Assembly (NCBI GenBank): GCA_002706985.1
Contig: PAKP01000077.1
Location: forward strand, 44,814-108,813
Origin: Sneathiella sp.
Lineage (GTDB): Bacteria > Pseudomonadota > Alphaproteobacteria > Sneathiellales > Sneathiellaceae
DNA length: 64,000 nt
Direction: 5' to 3'
Shown: positions 42,087-51,527 of the stretch, piece after piece
Numbering within the stretch: the stretch's first letter is position 1
Layout of the letters: every line of letters starts with the position of its first letter
Made by a program: the position numbers and the translations under genes
Notes under the pieces: model-generated
The model's database searches: none
What the model saw: only the letters and a program-made list of their open reading frames with translations
What the model was told of the DNA's origin: nothing

Positions 42087-43616
42087 ATGAATATTGCGGA
42101 TTTCCTGCCACGTGTGGCGGCAGTTTACGGCGATAAACCGGCCATCTCCCTGGGAATGCGGCAGCTTCATACCTATCAGGAATTTGCAGACCGCGCGCGT
42201 TCTCTTGCCGGGGCCCTTCGCGGTGAGCTTGGGCTGAACGAGGGCGACCGGGTTGGCATCGCCATGACGAACACGCCGCAATATATGGAGATTCTCGTTG
42301 CCTGTTGGCATGCAGGACTTTGCGCAGTTCCCATGAATGCCAAACTGCATCCCAAGGAGTTTGCCTTTATTATCGAGAATGCAGGTGCCAAAGTCTGCTT
42401 TGTCACCGAGAACCTGACCAAGGGTATCAGTGACTTCTTGGAGACGATCGACGGGTTTGAACGGGTTTTCTGCGTCAGTGATGATGATTATGAGGCCCTG
42501 ACGACGCATTCTCCGATAGAGATGGTGGATGTGTCGGAGACGGACCCGGCCTGGATTTTCTATACCAGTGGGACGACGGGACGGCCGAAAGGGGCGACGC
42601 TCACGCATCGGACCCTGCTGGCCATGACATTGCGATATTACGCGGATGTCGATCAGCCGTCGCCGACGGATAGCTATTTCCATACGGCCCCGATGTCTCA
42701 TGCGGATGGCCTCTATGCCATTCCGCATCTTATCAAGGGATCGCATCATATCGTGCCGGAAAGCGGCGGATTTGATGTGGAGGAGATATTTGGCCTTCTT
42801 GAAACCTATAAGAACGCAACCTTCATGGCCGCGCCGACGATGTTGACGCGCATGACGAACCATCCGAAGGCAAGCGAGGCTAGGTCCGAGAATATCAAGA
42901 CGATCTATTACGGCGGAGCCCCGATGTATCTGGAGGATACGAAGCGCGCCATTGCCACATTCGGACCTTGCATCATGCAGATTTTCGGACAGGGCGAGTC
43001 GCCGAATACCGGCACCAGCCTCAGCAAGGATTTGCATGCCGACTATGATAATCCGAAATATGAACAGCGGCTTTCAAGCGTCGGTCTGCCGAGGACCGGA
43101 GTCGAGGTTCGCATTTTCGATGAGAACGATAATGAGGTGCCAACCGGCGAAGTCGGCGAGATAGTCCTCAGGAGCGATGTCGTCATGGCGGGTTATTGGA
43201 ATAATCCGGAAGCTACCAGCAGCACGATCCGGGACGGCTGGCTTCATACCGGGGATGTCGGGCTGCTGGATGAAGACGGATTTCTCACCCTGAAGGACCG
43301 ATCCAAGGATATGATCATCAGCGGCGGAACCAATATATATCCCCGCGAGATCGAGGAAGTGCTGCTCATGGACAGCCGCCTGGACGAGGTGTCTGTGATT
43401 GGTCGTCCAGAACCCGATTGGGGCGAAGAAGTGGTTGCCTTTGTTGTACTGCGGGAAGGGGCATCGGTTACACCGGAAGAGCTTGAAGAGCTGTGCCTCA
43501 ATAATATCGCCCGGTTCAAGCGACCGAAGGAGTATTTCTTCGTCGATCAACTCCCTAAAAGCAATTACGGGAAAATCCTGAAAACCGAACTCCGTAAGCA
43601 GCTTGCCGAAATGTAG
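42087..43616 (+). CDS. AMP-forming acyl-CoA ligase (second of three in the liv operon)
   Basis: A 509-residue ANL ligase. Phosphate loop FYTSGTTGRPKGATLTH, IFGQGESP in the adenylate-binding region, hinge DRSKDMIISGGTNIYP and C-terminal PKSNYGKILKTELR. It follows the first ligase after 71 bases with no terminator between them. A weak hairpin CCAAG/CTTGG lies 43673-43688, before the next gene. Confidence 0.93.
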   Translation: MNIADFLPRVAAVYGDKPAISLGMRQLHTYQEFADRARSLAGALRGELGLNEGDRVGIAMTNTPQYMEILVACWHAGLCAVPMNAKLHPKEFAFIIENAGAKVCFVTENLTKGISDFLETIDGFERVFCVSDDDYEALTTHSPIEMVDVSETDPAWIFYTSGTTGRPKGATLTHRTLLAMTLRYYADVDQPSPTDSYFHTAPMSHADGLYAIPHLIKGSHHIVPESGGFDVEEIFGLLETYKNATFMAAPTMLTRMTNHPKASEARSENIKTIYYGGAPMYLEDTKRAIATFGPCIMQIFGQGESPNTGTSLSKDLHADYDNPKYEQRLSSVGLPRTGVEVRIFDENDNEVPTGEVGEIVLRSDVVMAGYWNNPEATSSTIRDGWLHTGDVGLLDEDGFLTLKDRSKDMIISGGTNIYPREIEEVLLMDSRLDEVSVIGRPEPDWGEEVVAFVVLREGASVTPEELEELCLNNIARFKRPKEYFFVDQLPKSNYGKILKTELRKQLAEM

Positions 43617-43705
43617 ATTTCCCGTCCTCTGTTGACAGATGCAGCGTAATTCCCGAATGTAATAAAAAACAACCAAGAATGAACTTGGCTTGACGGGAGT
43701 TAGAC

Positions 43706-44551
43706 ATGAGCCGGGTTTCCTTACGGCAAGAAGACGCAGTCGCTATTGTTTCCTTTTCCAATCCACCGGATAACTATATGGATGCGGAAACGGAAACCGA
43801 GCTTGCCGCCGTCCTTGATGCGATAGAGGCCGACGGCTCGATCCGCGCTGTCGTTCTGACAGGTGGTGAGCCGGATGTTTTTATCCGCCATTATGACGTC
43901 GGGATACTCCTCGATCGGAGCAAGATCATGCGGTCAAAGCAAATGACCTTTGATCCTGCGCGTCCAGTCCCGGCCTCTCTCATCCATAAATGTTATGACC
44001 GGATCGAGGCCATGGCGAAGCCTTTTATTGCGGCGATAAATGGCACGGCCATGGGCGGCGGGTTCGAACTTGCGCTGGCCTGCGATATCCGGCTGGTGAA
44101 GGACGGTCCCTATGACCTCGGGCTGCCGGAGGTAAATCTTGGCATTCTGCCGGGGGCAGGGGGGACGCAACGGTTGACGCGGCTTGTCGGGGAGGCCAAG
44201 GCGAAGGAACTGATGTTTCTGGGCCGGACAATGAGCCCGCGTGAGGTAAAGGAGGTCGGTCTTGCCAGTCTTTGTGTGAAGGGAGATGTCCTTGCGGAGG
44301 CACTGGACATTGCAAAGACACTGGCGCGCCGCTCACCCCGCGCCGTCGGACATATCAAGGATCTGATAACCGGCGTTTCATATCGATCCGGCGAGGAAGG
44401 CTCCGCGCGGGAGAGAACCCTGTTCTGCGATCTCATGGTGGACAACCGGGCCTTCGAGGAAATGTCGGATATGGTTGCGGGGAAGCGGGATATTCGCGAT
44501 CCGGAGTTAATCAAGAACAAGAAGAAATACTGGTCAGATGAAAACAATTGA
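43706..44551 (+). CDS. Enoyl-CoA hydratase (crotonase family)
   Basis: A 281-residue crotonase with both hydratase glutamates: GGGFELALACD and LGLPEVNLGILPGAGGTQR. The oxyanion-hole region is less canonical (TGGEPDVFIRHYDVG in place of G-x-AF-x-AG-x-D), which may reflect a different substrate or reaction. Its 3' end overlaps the next ligase by 14 bases, so it is part of the same operon. A 3-hydroxyacyl-CoA dehydrogenase is not in the operon; the divergent SDR could serve. Confidence 0.9.
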   Translation: MSRVSLRQEDAVAIVSFSNPPDNYMDAETETELAAVLDAIEADGSIRAVVLTGGEPDVFIRHYDVGILLDRSKIMRSKQMTFDPARPVPASLIHKCYDRIEAMAKPFIAAINGTAMGGGFELALACDIRLVKDGPYDLGLPEVNLGILPGAGGTQRLTRLVGEAKAKELMFLGRTMSPREVKEVGLASLCVKGDVLAEALDIAKTLARRSPRAVGHIKDLITGVSYRSGEEGSARERTLFCDLMVDNRAFEEMSDMVAGKRDIRDPELIKNKKKYWSDENN

Positions 44552-46076
44552 TGCTGCGCAAGTATACCTGCCCGAGCTGTGGGCGACCCACGCCCGATTT
44601 TCTCCGGATAAGGAAGCTGTTGTCTGCGGGGAGGTTCGGCGCAGCTGGCGGAATTTCAATAACAACCTGAACCGTGTTGCAAATGCCGTCCGGGATCATG
44701 GATTGGGTCGCGGGGACAAGATAGCCGTTCTCATGGGCAATGCCGTTGAGACGCTTGAGGTGATGTATGGCGTCGTCAAGGCCGGTGCCTGCGTTGTTCC
44801 CTTGAGCAGCCTCCTGACAGCAGAGCAGATCGAAGGGCTGATCAATGACAGCGATGCAAAGCTGGTCATAGCTTCGGAATTCGTGCGAGAAAGGCTGGAG
44901 AAAGTGCGGGGCAATCTTCGTAATATTCCGAAGAATGGCTTTATCTCCGTGGGGTTTGAAGGCACGGGCTGGCAGTCGTTCGATCAGTTCGTTGAACATG
45001 TCGGTACCGCCGCGCCGATGGTTAGCTATGACATGTCCGATGAATTCAATATCATCTACAGTTCGGGCACGACGGGGTTGCCGAAGGGGATTGTCCAGAC
45101 ACACCGGGCGCGTCAGCACTGGTCGTACAGCAACGCCATAGAGATGCGGTTCCATGCGGATACCAGGGCGCTGACGACGACGGCACTCTATTCCAATGGA
45201 ACCTGGCTCATGATCCTGCCGGCGTTGTTCGTTGGCGCAACCGTGCATATCCTGCCCGAGTTCAACGCGAAAGCCTTGTTGAAGACTGTTCAGGACGAAA
45301 AAATCACCCATACCTTTATGGTCCCGACACAGTTTATCCAGACTCTGGCGGATTCGGCCATGGACAGCGCCGATTTGAGCAGTCTTGAGTCTGTTCTTTG
45401 TGCAGGGTCACCGCTCAGGCCTGACACGAAAGCTGAGGTGCTCAAGCGTCTTTCCCGCAATCTTTATGAGCTATATGGCTATTCGGAAGGCTTCGGGACC
45501 ATGAACCGCCCGCATCAGCAGAGCGCAAAACCCACCTCCGTCGGCACGCCTGTCCTCGGTTTCGATGTCCGGATTATAGATGATGACGAAAATGAGCTCG
45601 GCGCTAATGAAGTGGGGGAAATTGCCGGTACCGGCGCGGGCATGATGAAGGAATATCATAACCGGCCTGACGCAACGGATGCCATTGTCTGGCATGACCC
45701 TGCGGGTCGTTGCTACGTGCGATCAGGCGATATCGGCAAGCTCGATGAAGACGGGTACCTGTATATCCTGGATCGCAAGAAGGATATGATCATTTCCGGC
45801 GGCCTCAATATCTTCCCGGCTGATATCGAGACGATTATCGGGGAGAATGAAGCGGTGCTGGACGTAACCGTAATTGGAATTCCGCATGAAAAATGGGGGG
45901 AAACGCCTGTCGCTCTTGTCATTCCCAAGTCCGGCGCCAATGAGCAAGCCATACTGGACTGGTCAAATGAGAGGCTGGGGAAGCATCAGCGCATTGCGGC
46001 TGTCCGTTTCTGTGACGAATTTCCAAGAAATGCGCTTGGAAAAGTCCTGAAGCGCGAACTGCGGGATAGCTGGTAG
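44538..46076 (+). CDS. AMP-forming acyl-CoA ligase (third of three in the liv operon)
   Basis: A 512-residue ANL ligase. Phosphate loop YSSGTTGLPKGIVQTH, YGYSEGFG adenylate motif, hinge DRKKDMIISGGLNIFP and C-terminal PRNALGKVLKREL. It starts inside the end of the hydratase gene (14-base overlap), which indicates translational coupling. It is the last gene of the operon. The 63-base gap to the convergent efflux gene has no clear terminator. Confidence 0.93.
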   Translation: MKTIDAAQVYLPELWATHARFSPDKEAVVCGEVRRSWRNFNNNLNRVANAVRDHGLGRGDKIAVLMGNAVETLEVMYGVVKAGACVVPLSSLLTAEQIEGLINDSDAKLVIASEFVRERLEKVRGNLRNIPKNGFISVGFEGTGWQSFDQFVEHVGTAAPMVSYDMSDEFNIIYSSGTTGLPKGIVQTHRARQHWSYSNAIEMRFHADTRALTTTALYSNGTWLMILPALFVGATVHILPEFNAKALLKTVQDEKITHTFMVPTQFIQTLADSAMDSADLSSLESVLCAGSPLRPDTKAEVLKRLSRNLYELYGYSEGFGTMNRPHQQSAKPTSVGTPVLGFDVRIIDDDENELGANEVGEIAGTGAGMMKEYHNRPDATDAIVWHDPAGRCYVRSGDIGKLDEDGYLYILDRKKDMIISGGLNIFPADIETIIGENEAVLDVTVIGIPHEKWGETPVALVIPKSGANEQAILDWSNERLGKHQRIAAVRFCDEFPRNALGKVLKRELRDSW

Positions 46077-46139
46077 GCTGAAAATAAGCCCTGAAAATTC
46101 CTGATGATCCGCAGTACAGCATTATTCCGGAATTGCCGC

Positions 46140-49100
46140 TTAATGCGATAGCGCTTCTACATCTGTTATGGGGCTGGAGTTTTTACTGTCTTCCACCCGA
46201 TCTTTTCTCCGGTTGCGGGCCAGCAAGCTGTAGGCCGTTGGCACGACGAACAGGGTCAGCACCGTTCCGAAGGACATGCCGCCAACGATCACCCAGCCGA
46301 TTTCCTGCCGACTTTCGGCGCCCGCACCCGACGCGAGGGCGAGGGGGATGGCGCCAGAGACCATGGCGCCTGTTGTCATCAGGATCGGCCGGAGACGAAG
46401 AGCGGCGGCTTCGACCACCGCGTCATGAATGGATTTGCCCTCATCCTGAAGCTGGTTGGCGAACTGCACAATCAAAATGCCATGCTTGCTGATCAGCCCG
46501 ATGAGCGTTACCAGCCCAACCTGACTGTAAATATTCAACGTGCCGCCACTTAAATTGAGGGCGAGCAGCGCGCCGGTCATGGAGAGCGGCACGGTGAACA
46601 TGATGATCAGCGGATCGACAAAGCTTTCGAACTGGGCCGCGAGCACGAGGAAGATGAAGCCCAGCGCCAGCAGGAATACGAAAAGAAGGCTTGTCCCCGC
46701 TGCCTTGAACTCGCGGGATTCACCGGCAAAATCGTAGCGTGCCGTCGGCGGGAGAACCTGCCTCGCTGTTGCCTCCAATGCGTCCAGACCCTCCCCGAGT
46801 GAATAGCCGGGCGCGATATTGCCGGTGATCGTTGCTGCGCGGAACTGGTTGAACCGGTTCAGGTCCTTCGGTGCCACCGTTTCACGCACGGAAACAAGGT
46901 TGGAAAGCTGTATCGGCGTGCCGTCACGACCACGGACATAAATGTCATTCAGGTCGCTTGCCGTCCGTCGGTCATCGGGCGCCATCTGGACAATTACGTC
47001 ATATTGCTCGCCATTCTGGTTGAAGCGGGTCACCTGCCGACCGCCGAGCAAGGTTTCAAGGGTTCGTCCGACATTCAGGACGCCGGCGCCGGTATCTGCG
47101 ACGCGCTCACGATCAACCTCGACATCAAGCTGCGGTTTGTTGAGCCGGAGATCGCTATCGAGATTCATGAGGCCCGGATATTTCTCCGCTTCCTCCAGAA
47201 ATGCCTGAACATAATCATCCAGTGTTTCGTATGACTCTGACGTCTGGATAACAAATTCAATCGGCTTGCTGCGGGCACTCTGGCCGAAGGATCCGGGGTT
47301 ATTGGCGAAAGCGCGGACCCCCGTAATCTTGCTGAGCTCCGGCTGTATGCCGCGAACGATTTCCATCTGCGTGCGTTCCCGCTCTTCCCAAGGCGTCAGT
47401 TGGGAAAAGGAGATGAGTTCTGTCACCGCCCGGGATCCGACAATCGCAAAATAATGCTGTACTTCCGGTATCCCGTCGAGCAGGGATTCAAACTCTTCGG
47501 CATAGCGCGCCGTGAAATTGACCGTTGATCCCTCCGGGGCGTTTCCTGCGGTAAAAAGCACGCCCCGGTCTTCAATCGGCGCCAGCTCTGATTTGAGGCC
47601 CGTCAGCAGAAAATAGCTCCATCCGGCGACGAGGAGAGCGACAATCACCACGACGGGCCGTATTTTGAGAGTTGTGACCAGAACCTTTTTGTAGCCATTG
47701 TTAAGGGCCAGCAAGCCGTTTTCGAGGAAATTATAAAGCCGTCCGTGCTTTTCATGGCTTTTCAACAGGCGGGAGCACATCATCGGACTAAGGGTGAGGG
47801 CGACAAAGCCTGACACCAGCACTGCTCCGGCCAGGGTCAGCGCGAACTCGGTGAACAGCGTGCCCGTGCGTCCGGGCGCGAAGGCAACCGGCACATATAC
47901 GGCAGCCAATGTCAGCGTCATAGCCACAACGGCGCTCGAAATCTCCTTGATGCCGACGATGGAGGCCTTGATTGGCGCCATGCCTTCCTCCACATGACGG
48001 TGGATATTTTCAAGCACGACAATGGCATCGTCGACCACCAGACCAATGGCCAGCACCATCGCCAGCAGCGTCAGGGTGTTGATCGAAAAGCCCAGCATCT
48101 GCATGAGAGCAAACGCGCCGATCAGCGAGACAGGGATTGTGATCAGCGGGATGATCGTCGCCCGGAAAGTGCGTAGAAAGAAGAAAATAACGATAACCAC
48201 GAGGGCGACCGCCTCTGAAATGGTTGTATAAACCGCCTTGATCGACCTGTCGATGAAGGTTGACTTGTCATAGGCAATGGTCACGCTCATTCCGTCCGGA
48301 AGATCATTTGTCAGCGCTGGCAAGACTTCCTGCATCGCCTTGGATACGTCCAGTGGATTGGCGGTTGCCTGCTTGACGATACCAAGGATCACCGCATTAT
48401 CACCGTTAAATCGGGTGACGCGTCGCTCATCTTGCGGGCCAACCTCAACACGCGCAACATCCTTGATCCGTATCAGGAGGCCGTCAATATCCCGGATGAC
48501 AATTTTCTCGAACTGTTCCGGTGTCACCAGCCCGGTGCGCGATAGCACCGTGAATTCCCGGTCAAGGCTTTCGATACGCCCCGCAGGGACCTCGACATTC
48601 TGCTGGCGCAGGGATTCCTCAACATCCTGCGCAGTCAGTTTGTAGGCCGCGAGCCGCGCTCGATCGAGCCAGATCCGCATGGCATAGCGCCGCTCGCCAA
48701 AGATACGGACTTCGGCGACACCCGGAATATTCTGCAAACGGTCGCGGACATATCGATCCGCGTAATCGGAAATTTCAATCGGAGAGTGGCGGTCGCTGGT
48801 GAAGGCAAGGTAAATAATCGACTGCGCGTCCGCCTCGACCTTGGCGATGACGGGCTCCAACACTTCCGCCGGTAGCCGTCCACGGACACGCGAGACACGG
48901 TCGCGTACGTCACTCGCCGAGACATCCGGATCGACACCGAGGCGGAAGCGCACGGTTATACGGCTCTCCTCTGGCTGGCTGCTGGAACTGATGATCTCGA
49001 TCCCCTCGATACCAGCGATCGATCCTTCCAGTACCTGCGTTACCTGTGTTTCGATAATTTGCGCACTTGCTCCGGGATAGTCTGTGCGAACCGAGACGAT

Positions 49101-49229
49101 CGGCTCATCGATATTCGGATATTCCCGGACCGTCAGCTGCATGTATGACACAAGACCGATCAATATGACGATCAGGCTCATGACCGTTGCAAACACCGGC
49201 CGCCGAATAAAGAATTCAAAGATGTCCAT
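46140..49229 (-). CDS. RND-family efflux pump inner-membrane transporter (AcrB/MdtB-like)
   Basis: A 1029-residue RND permease with the usual 12 helices and two large periplasmic loops. The N-terminal FFIRRPVFATVMSL is typical of hydrophobe/amphiphile pumps. The proton-relay aspartates are Asp400 and Asp401 in GLVVDDAIVV. It exports drugs, detergents or toxic metabolites using the proton gradient. It starts one base after its adaptor gene. No outer-membrane channel gene is present, so it must use a TolC-like protein encoded elsewhere. A detoxifying role for acids or amines handled by the neighbours is possible. Confidence 0.95.
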   Translation of the reverse strand: MDIFEFFIRRPVFATVMSLIVILIGLVSYMQLTVREYPNIDEPIVSVRTDYPGASAQIIETQVTQVLEGSIAGIEGIEIISSSSQPEESRITVRFRLGVDPDVSASDVRDRVSRVRGRLPAEVLEPVIAKVEADAQSIIYLAFTSDRHSPIEISDYADRYVRDRLQNIPGVAEVRIFGERRYAMRIWLDRARLAAYKLTAQDVEESLRQQNVEVPAGRIESLDREFTVLSRTGLVTPEQFEKIVIRDIDGLLIRIKDVARVEVGPQDERRVTRFNGDNAVILGIVKQATANPLDVSKAMQEVLPALTNDLPDGMSVTIAYDKSTFIDRSIKAVYTTISEAVALVVIVIFFFLRTFRATIIPLITIPVSLIGAFALMQMLGFSINTLTLLAMVLAIGLVVDDAIVVLENIHRHVEEGMAPIKASIVGIKEISSAVVAMTLTLAAVYVPVAFAPGRTGTLFTEFALTLAGAVLVSGFVALTLSPMMCSRLLKSHEKHGRLYNFLENGLLALNNGYKKVLVTTLKIRPVVVIVALLVAGWSYFLLTGLKSELAPIEDRGVLFTAGNAPEGSTVNFTARYAEEFESLLDGIPEVQHYFAIVGSRAVTELISFSQLTPWEERERTQMEIVRGIQPELSKITGVRAFANNPGSFGQSARSKPIEFVIQTSESYETLDDYVQAFLEEAEKYPGLMNLDSDLRLNKPQLDVEVDRERVADTGAGVLNVGRTLETLLGGRQVTRFNQNGEQYDVIVQMAPDDRRTASDLNDIYVRGRDGTPIQLSNLVSVRETVAPKDLNRFNQFRAATITGNIAPGYSLGEGLDALEATARQVLPPTARYDFAGESREFKAAGTSLLFVFLLALGFIFLVLAAQFESFVDPLIIMFTVPLSMTGALLALNLSGGTLNIYSQVGLVTLIGLISKHGILIVQFANQLQDEGKSIHDAVVEAAALRLRPILMTTGAMVSGAIPLALASGAGAESRQEIGWVIVGGMSFGTVLTLFVVPTAYSLLARNRRKDRVEDSKNSSPITDVEALSH

Positions 49230-49230
49230 G

Positions 49231-50313
49231 TTAGCTGTCCGCGCCGAGCTTGATTATTTCGACGCGCGTGCCGTTATTTACCTGCTGATGACCGGCCGTG
49301 ACAACGACTGCCTCACCATCAAGGCCCTTCGTCACTTCGGCCAGGCCGGAGAGACGCTGCCCCAGCTCGATCTCCGTCAGAACCGTGCGGCTATCGACGA
49401 CAGTGTAAACATAATGTTTGCGGTCGCGGGCAAATATGGCGGATTCTGGGACAATTACTGAATTTTCACGGCGATTAACGATAATCTGAACGCGGGCGAA
49501 CAATCCCGGGAACAGGATTTGGTCCGGATTCGGGATACGGGCACGGAGCCTGACGGCGCGGCCATTTTCATCGACAATCGGATCAATGACATATATTTCC
49601 CCGTCAAATGTCCGGCCGGGGCGGGCGTCAACCGTGACACGGATTGCCTGCCCAGGGTGCAGGCTGGAAAGTGAGAGTTCAGGTACACGGAAATCAACTT
49701 TTATCGGATCAATATTGACAAGCTGGACAAGATGATCGCCCGGCGTCACATAGGCCCCGATGCTGACGGACCGCAGGCCGACAACTCCGGAAAAGGGAGC
49801 CTTAATCATCGCTTTTTCAAGACGAGCCCGTGCCAGCGCCAGATTTGCCTCGGCGGCCTGATTGGCGGCGACGGCCTCATCGCGGGCGCGCAAGGTTCCG
49901 GTGCCCTGACTGGCGAGCTTGTTGGCCCGCTCCAGATTGGTTTTTGCAAGCGTCAGGTCGGAATTGACCTTTGTCAGTTCCGCCCGCAGGATACTGTCAT
50001 CCAGTTCCACAAGTGCATCCCCCGCCGCCACATTCTCGCTCTCGTCAAAGCGGATTTTCTCAACCCGTCCCGCGATTTCCGATGAGATGATGACGGCTTC
50101 GTTGGGCTGCAGGGTACCGACGGCCCGGATATCTTCAACGACCGGTCCGACCGTAACTTTCTCCGCTTCCACAGTAACGACTTTTTCCGTGGTCGCGTTG
50201 GCTGCATTGGCGGCGGGCGCCGCGCTCATTCCCTGTTCGTTGAGGTAATAATATCCCCCACCGACAGCCGCCGCGGCAATCACCAACACTGCCCAAAATG
50301 TTTTGCTGTTCAT
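49231..50313 (-). CDS. RND efflux periplasmic adaptor (membrane fusion protein)
   Basis: A 360-residue adaptor. An N-terminal signal anchor (about residues 5-25) is followed by a barrel-sandwich half (GRVEKIRFDESENVAAGDALVELDD), a helical hairpin with coiled coil (about 110-165), the second half motif (KAPFSGVVGLRSVSIGAYVTPGD) and beta-barrel domains. It bridges the inner-membrane pump and outer-membrane channel. The start at 50313 places the signal anchor at the N-terminus; a further 24 upstream residues are unlikely to be translated. Confidence 0.93.
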   Translation of the reverse strand: MNSKTFWAVLVIAAAAVGGGYYYLNEQGMSAAPAANAANATTEKVVTVEAEKVTVGPVVEDIRAVGTLQPNEAVIISSEIAGRVEKIRFDESENVAAGDALVELDDSILRAELTKVNSDLTLAKTNLERANKLASQGTGTLRARDEAVAANQAAEANLALARARLEKAMIKAPFSGVVGLRSVSIGAYVTPGDHLVQLVNIDPIKVDFRVPELSLSSLHPGQAIRVTVDARPGRTFDGEIYVIDPIVDENGRAVRLRARIPNPDQILFPGLFARVQIIVNRRENSVIVPESAIFARDRKHYVYTVVDSRTVLTEIELGQRLSGLAEVTKGLDGEAVVVTAGHQQVNNGTRVEIIKLGADS

Positions 50314-50420
50314 CCGATTATGTCCCGGTTTCCGGTTCTCGCAAATTGGAACCAGACAAAAGTATTTTATGTTTTCTGCGGGCAACCGTCAAATTCAATC
50401 GTCGATGCTGCTGGGACTGA

Positions 50421-51527
50421 TTATAGCTGCAAAAATCGTTTCGGGCTTAAGGCGGAGATGATGTTCGACGGCAATAAGCTCGATCTTCCAAGACAAAGGG
50501 CTGCGCTAAGTGAGGCGAGGGCCGGGGCCGTCTGCATACCATAGCCGCCTTGTCCGGCCAGCCAGAAAAAGCCATCCGCCTCCCCATCGAAGCCAACTAC
50601 CGGCGTGCGGTCGGCAACAAAACTGCGCAGTCCCGCCCAGCTTTTCTCGACCCGGGTTACAGGGATTGTCACTGCCTTCTCAAAGCGATCCAGCCCTTCG
50701 GCCATTACCATATCGTCGGGCCAGGCGTCGTGGGGTTCCACCGGATCCTCATCCGCCGGGGAGACAAACAGCTTTCCCGCCTCCGGTTTCGCATACCATT
50801 GTTCCGATGCGGTGACAAAAAGGGGCCAGTTTGTAATGTCATGATCGGGCGGCGACGGGAGCAGGATGGCGCTCCGGCGCATCGGTGACAGGCCGACTTT
50901 TCGAACGCCTGCCATGTCGGCAACAACATCGGCCCAGGCGCCCGCGGCATTGATCAGGACGGGAGCCTGAAAATTACCGGCGGGGGTTTCGACATTCCAT
51001 TTGCCATGGGAAAAAGTGATTTTTCTGGCTGGCGCATTCGTGATGATCCTGCCATTCCGCTGGCGCAAGAGTCGGGCATATCCCTGCAGCATCCGATCGA
51101 CATCGATGTCTTGGGCGTTTCGCTCCATCGCGGCGGCGGCAATCTTGTCCCGGCGCAGAATGGGAACGAGTTGCACGGCCTGGTCGGGACTTATTCTTTC
51201 CATCCCTTCAGCGCCTTCAAGATAGCTCTCCAGCGCCGCCAATTCATCTTCCGCCGCGAACATCAATTCACCGCGCGGCGACAGCAGGGAGTTTTCTGAA
51301 ATCCCTTCAGGTTCTCTCAACACAGGTTCCGCCAAGGCATTAAGCGCGCGCAAGGTGGCGTTCCCGTAGTTGCGGATAAAGATCGCGGCGGATCGGCCGG
51401 AGGAGTGATAGCCGATAGCATCCTCTGTCTCCAGAACGGTCACACTGGCGTCCGCAGAAAGCTCGGCCGCAGCGCTTATTCCGGCGATGCCGCCGCCAAT
51501 AACCAGAATGTCGCTTGTTGTCGTCAT
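50421..51527 (-). CDS. DAO-type FAD-dependent amine/amino-acid oxidoreductase
   Basis: A 368-residue flavoenzyme. The dinucleotide motif is VIGGGIAGISAA (residues 10-21), followed by YHSSGRSAA, and a C-terminal FFWLAGQGGYGMQTAPA typical of DAO-family enzymes (glycine, sarcosine or D-amino-acid oxidases). It would oxidise a C-N bond. It overlaps the amidohydrolase gene by four bases and is the last gene of the polyamine operon. The likely role is oxidation of a deacetylated or transaminated polyamine product, but the substrate is inference. Confidence 0.9.
   Translation of the reverse strand: MTTTSDILVIGGGIAGISAAAELSADASVTVLETEDAIGYHSSGRSAAIFIRNYGNATLRALNALAEPVLREPEGISENSLLSPRGELMFAAEDELAALESYLEGAEGMERISPDQAVQLVPILRRDKIAAAAMERNAQDIDVDRMLQGYARLLRQRNGRIITNAPARKITFSHGKWNVETPAGNFQAPVLINAAGAWADVVADMAGVRKVGLSPMRRSAILLPSPPDHDITNWPLFVTASEQWYAKPEAGKLFVSPADEDPVEPHDAWPDDMVMAEGLDRFEKAVTIPVTRVEKSWAGLRSFVADRTPVVGFDGEADGFFWLAGQGGYGMQTAPALASLSAALCLGRSSLLPSNIISALSPKRFLQL

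Noticed and set aside
42012..43037. 341-codon open frame opposite an acyl-CoA ligase
   Set aside because: Antisense shadow of the ligase at 42087, rich in His and Arg, no domain.
43622..43705. Internal promoter before the crotonase gene (TTGACA at 43632)
   Set aside because: No -10 element at standard distance and the gene is closely linked to its neighbours, so an independent promoter is not supported.
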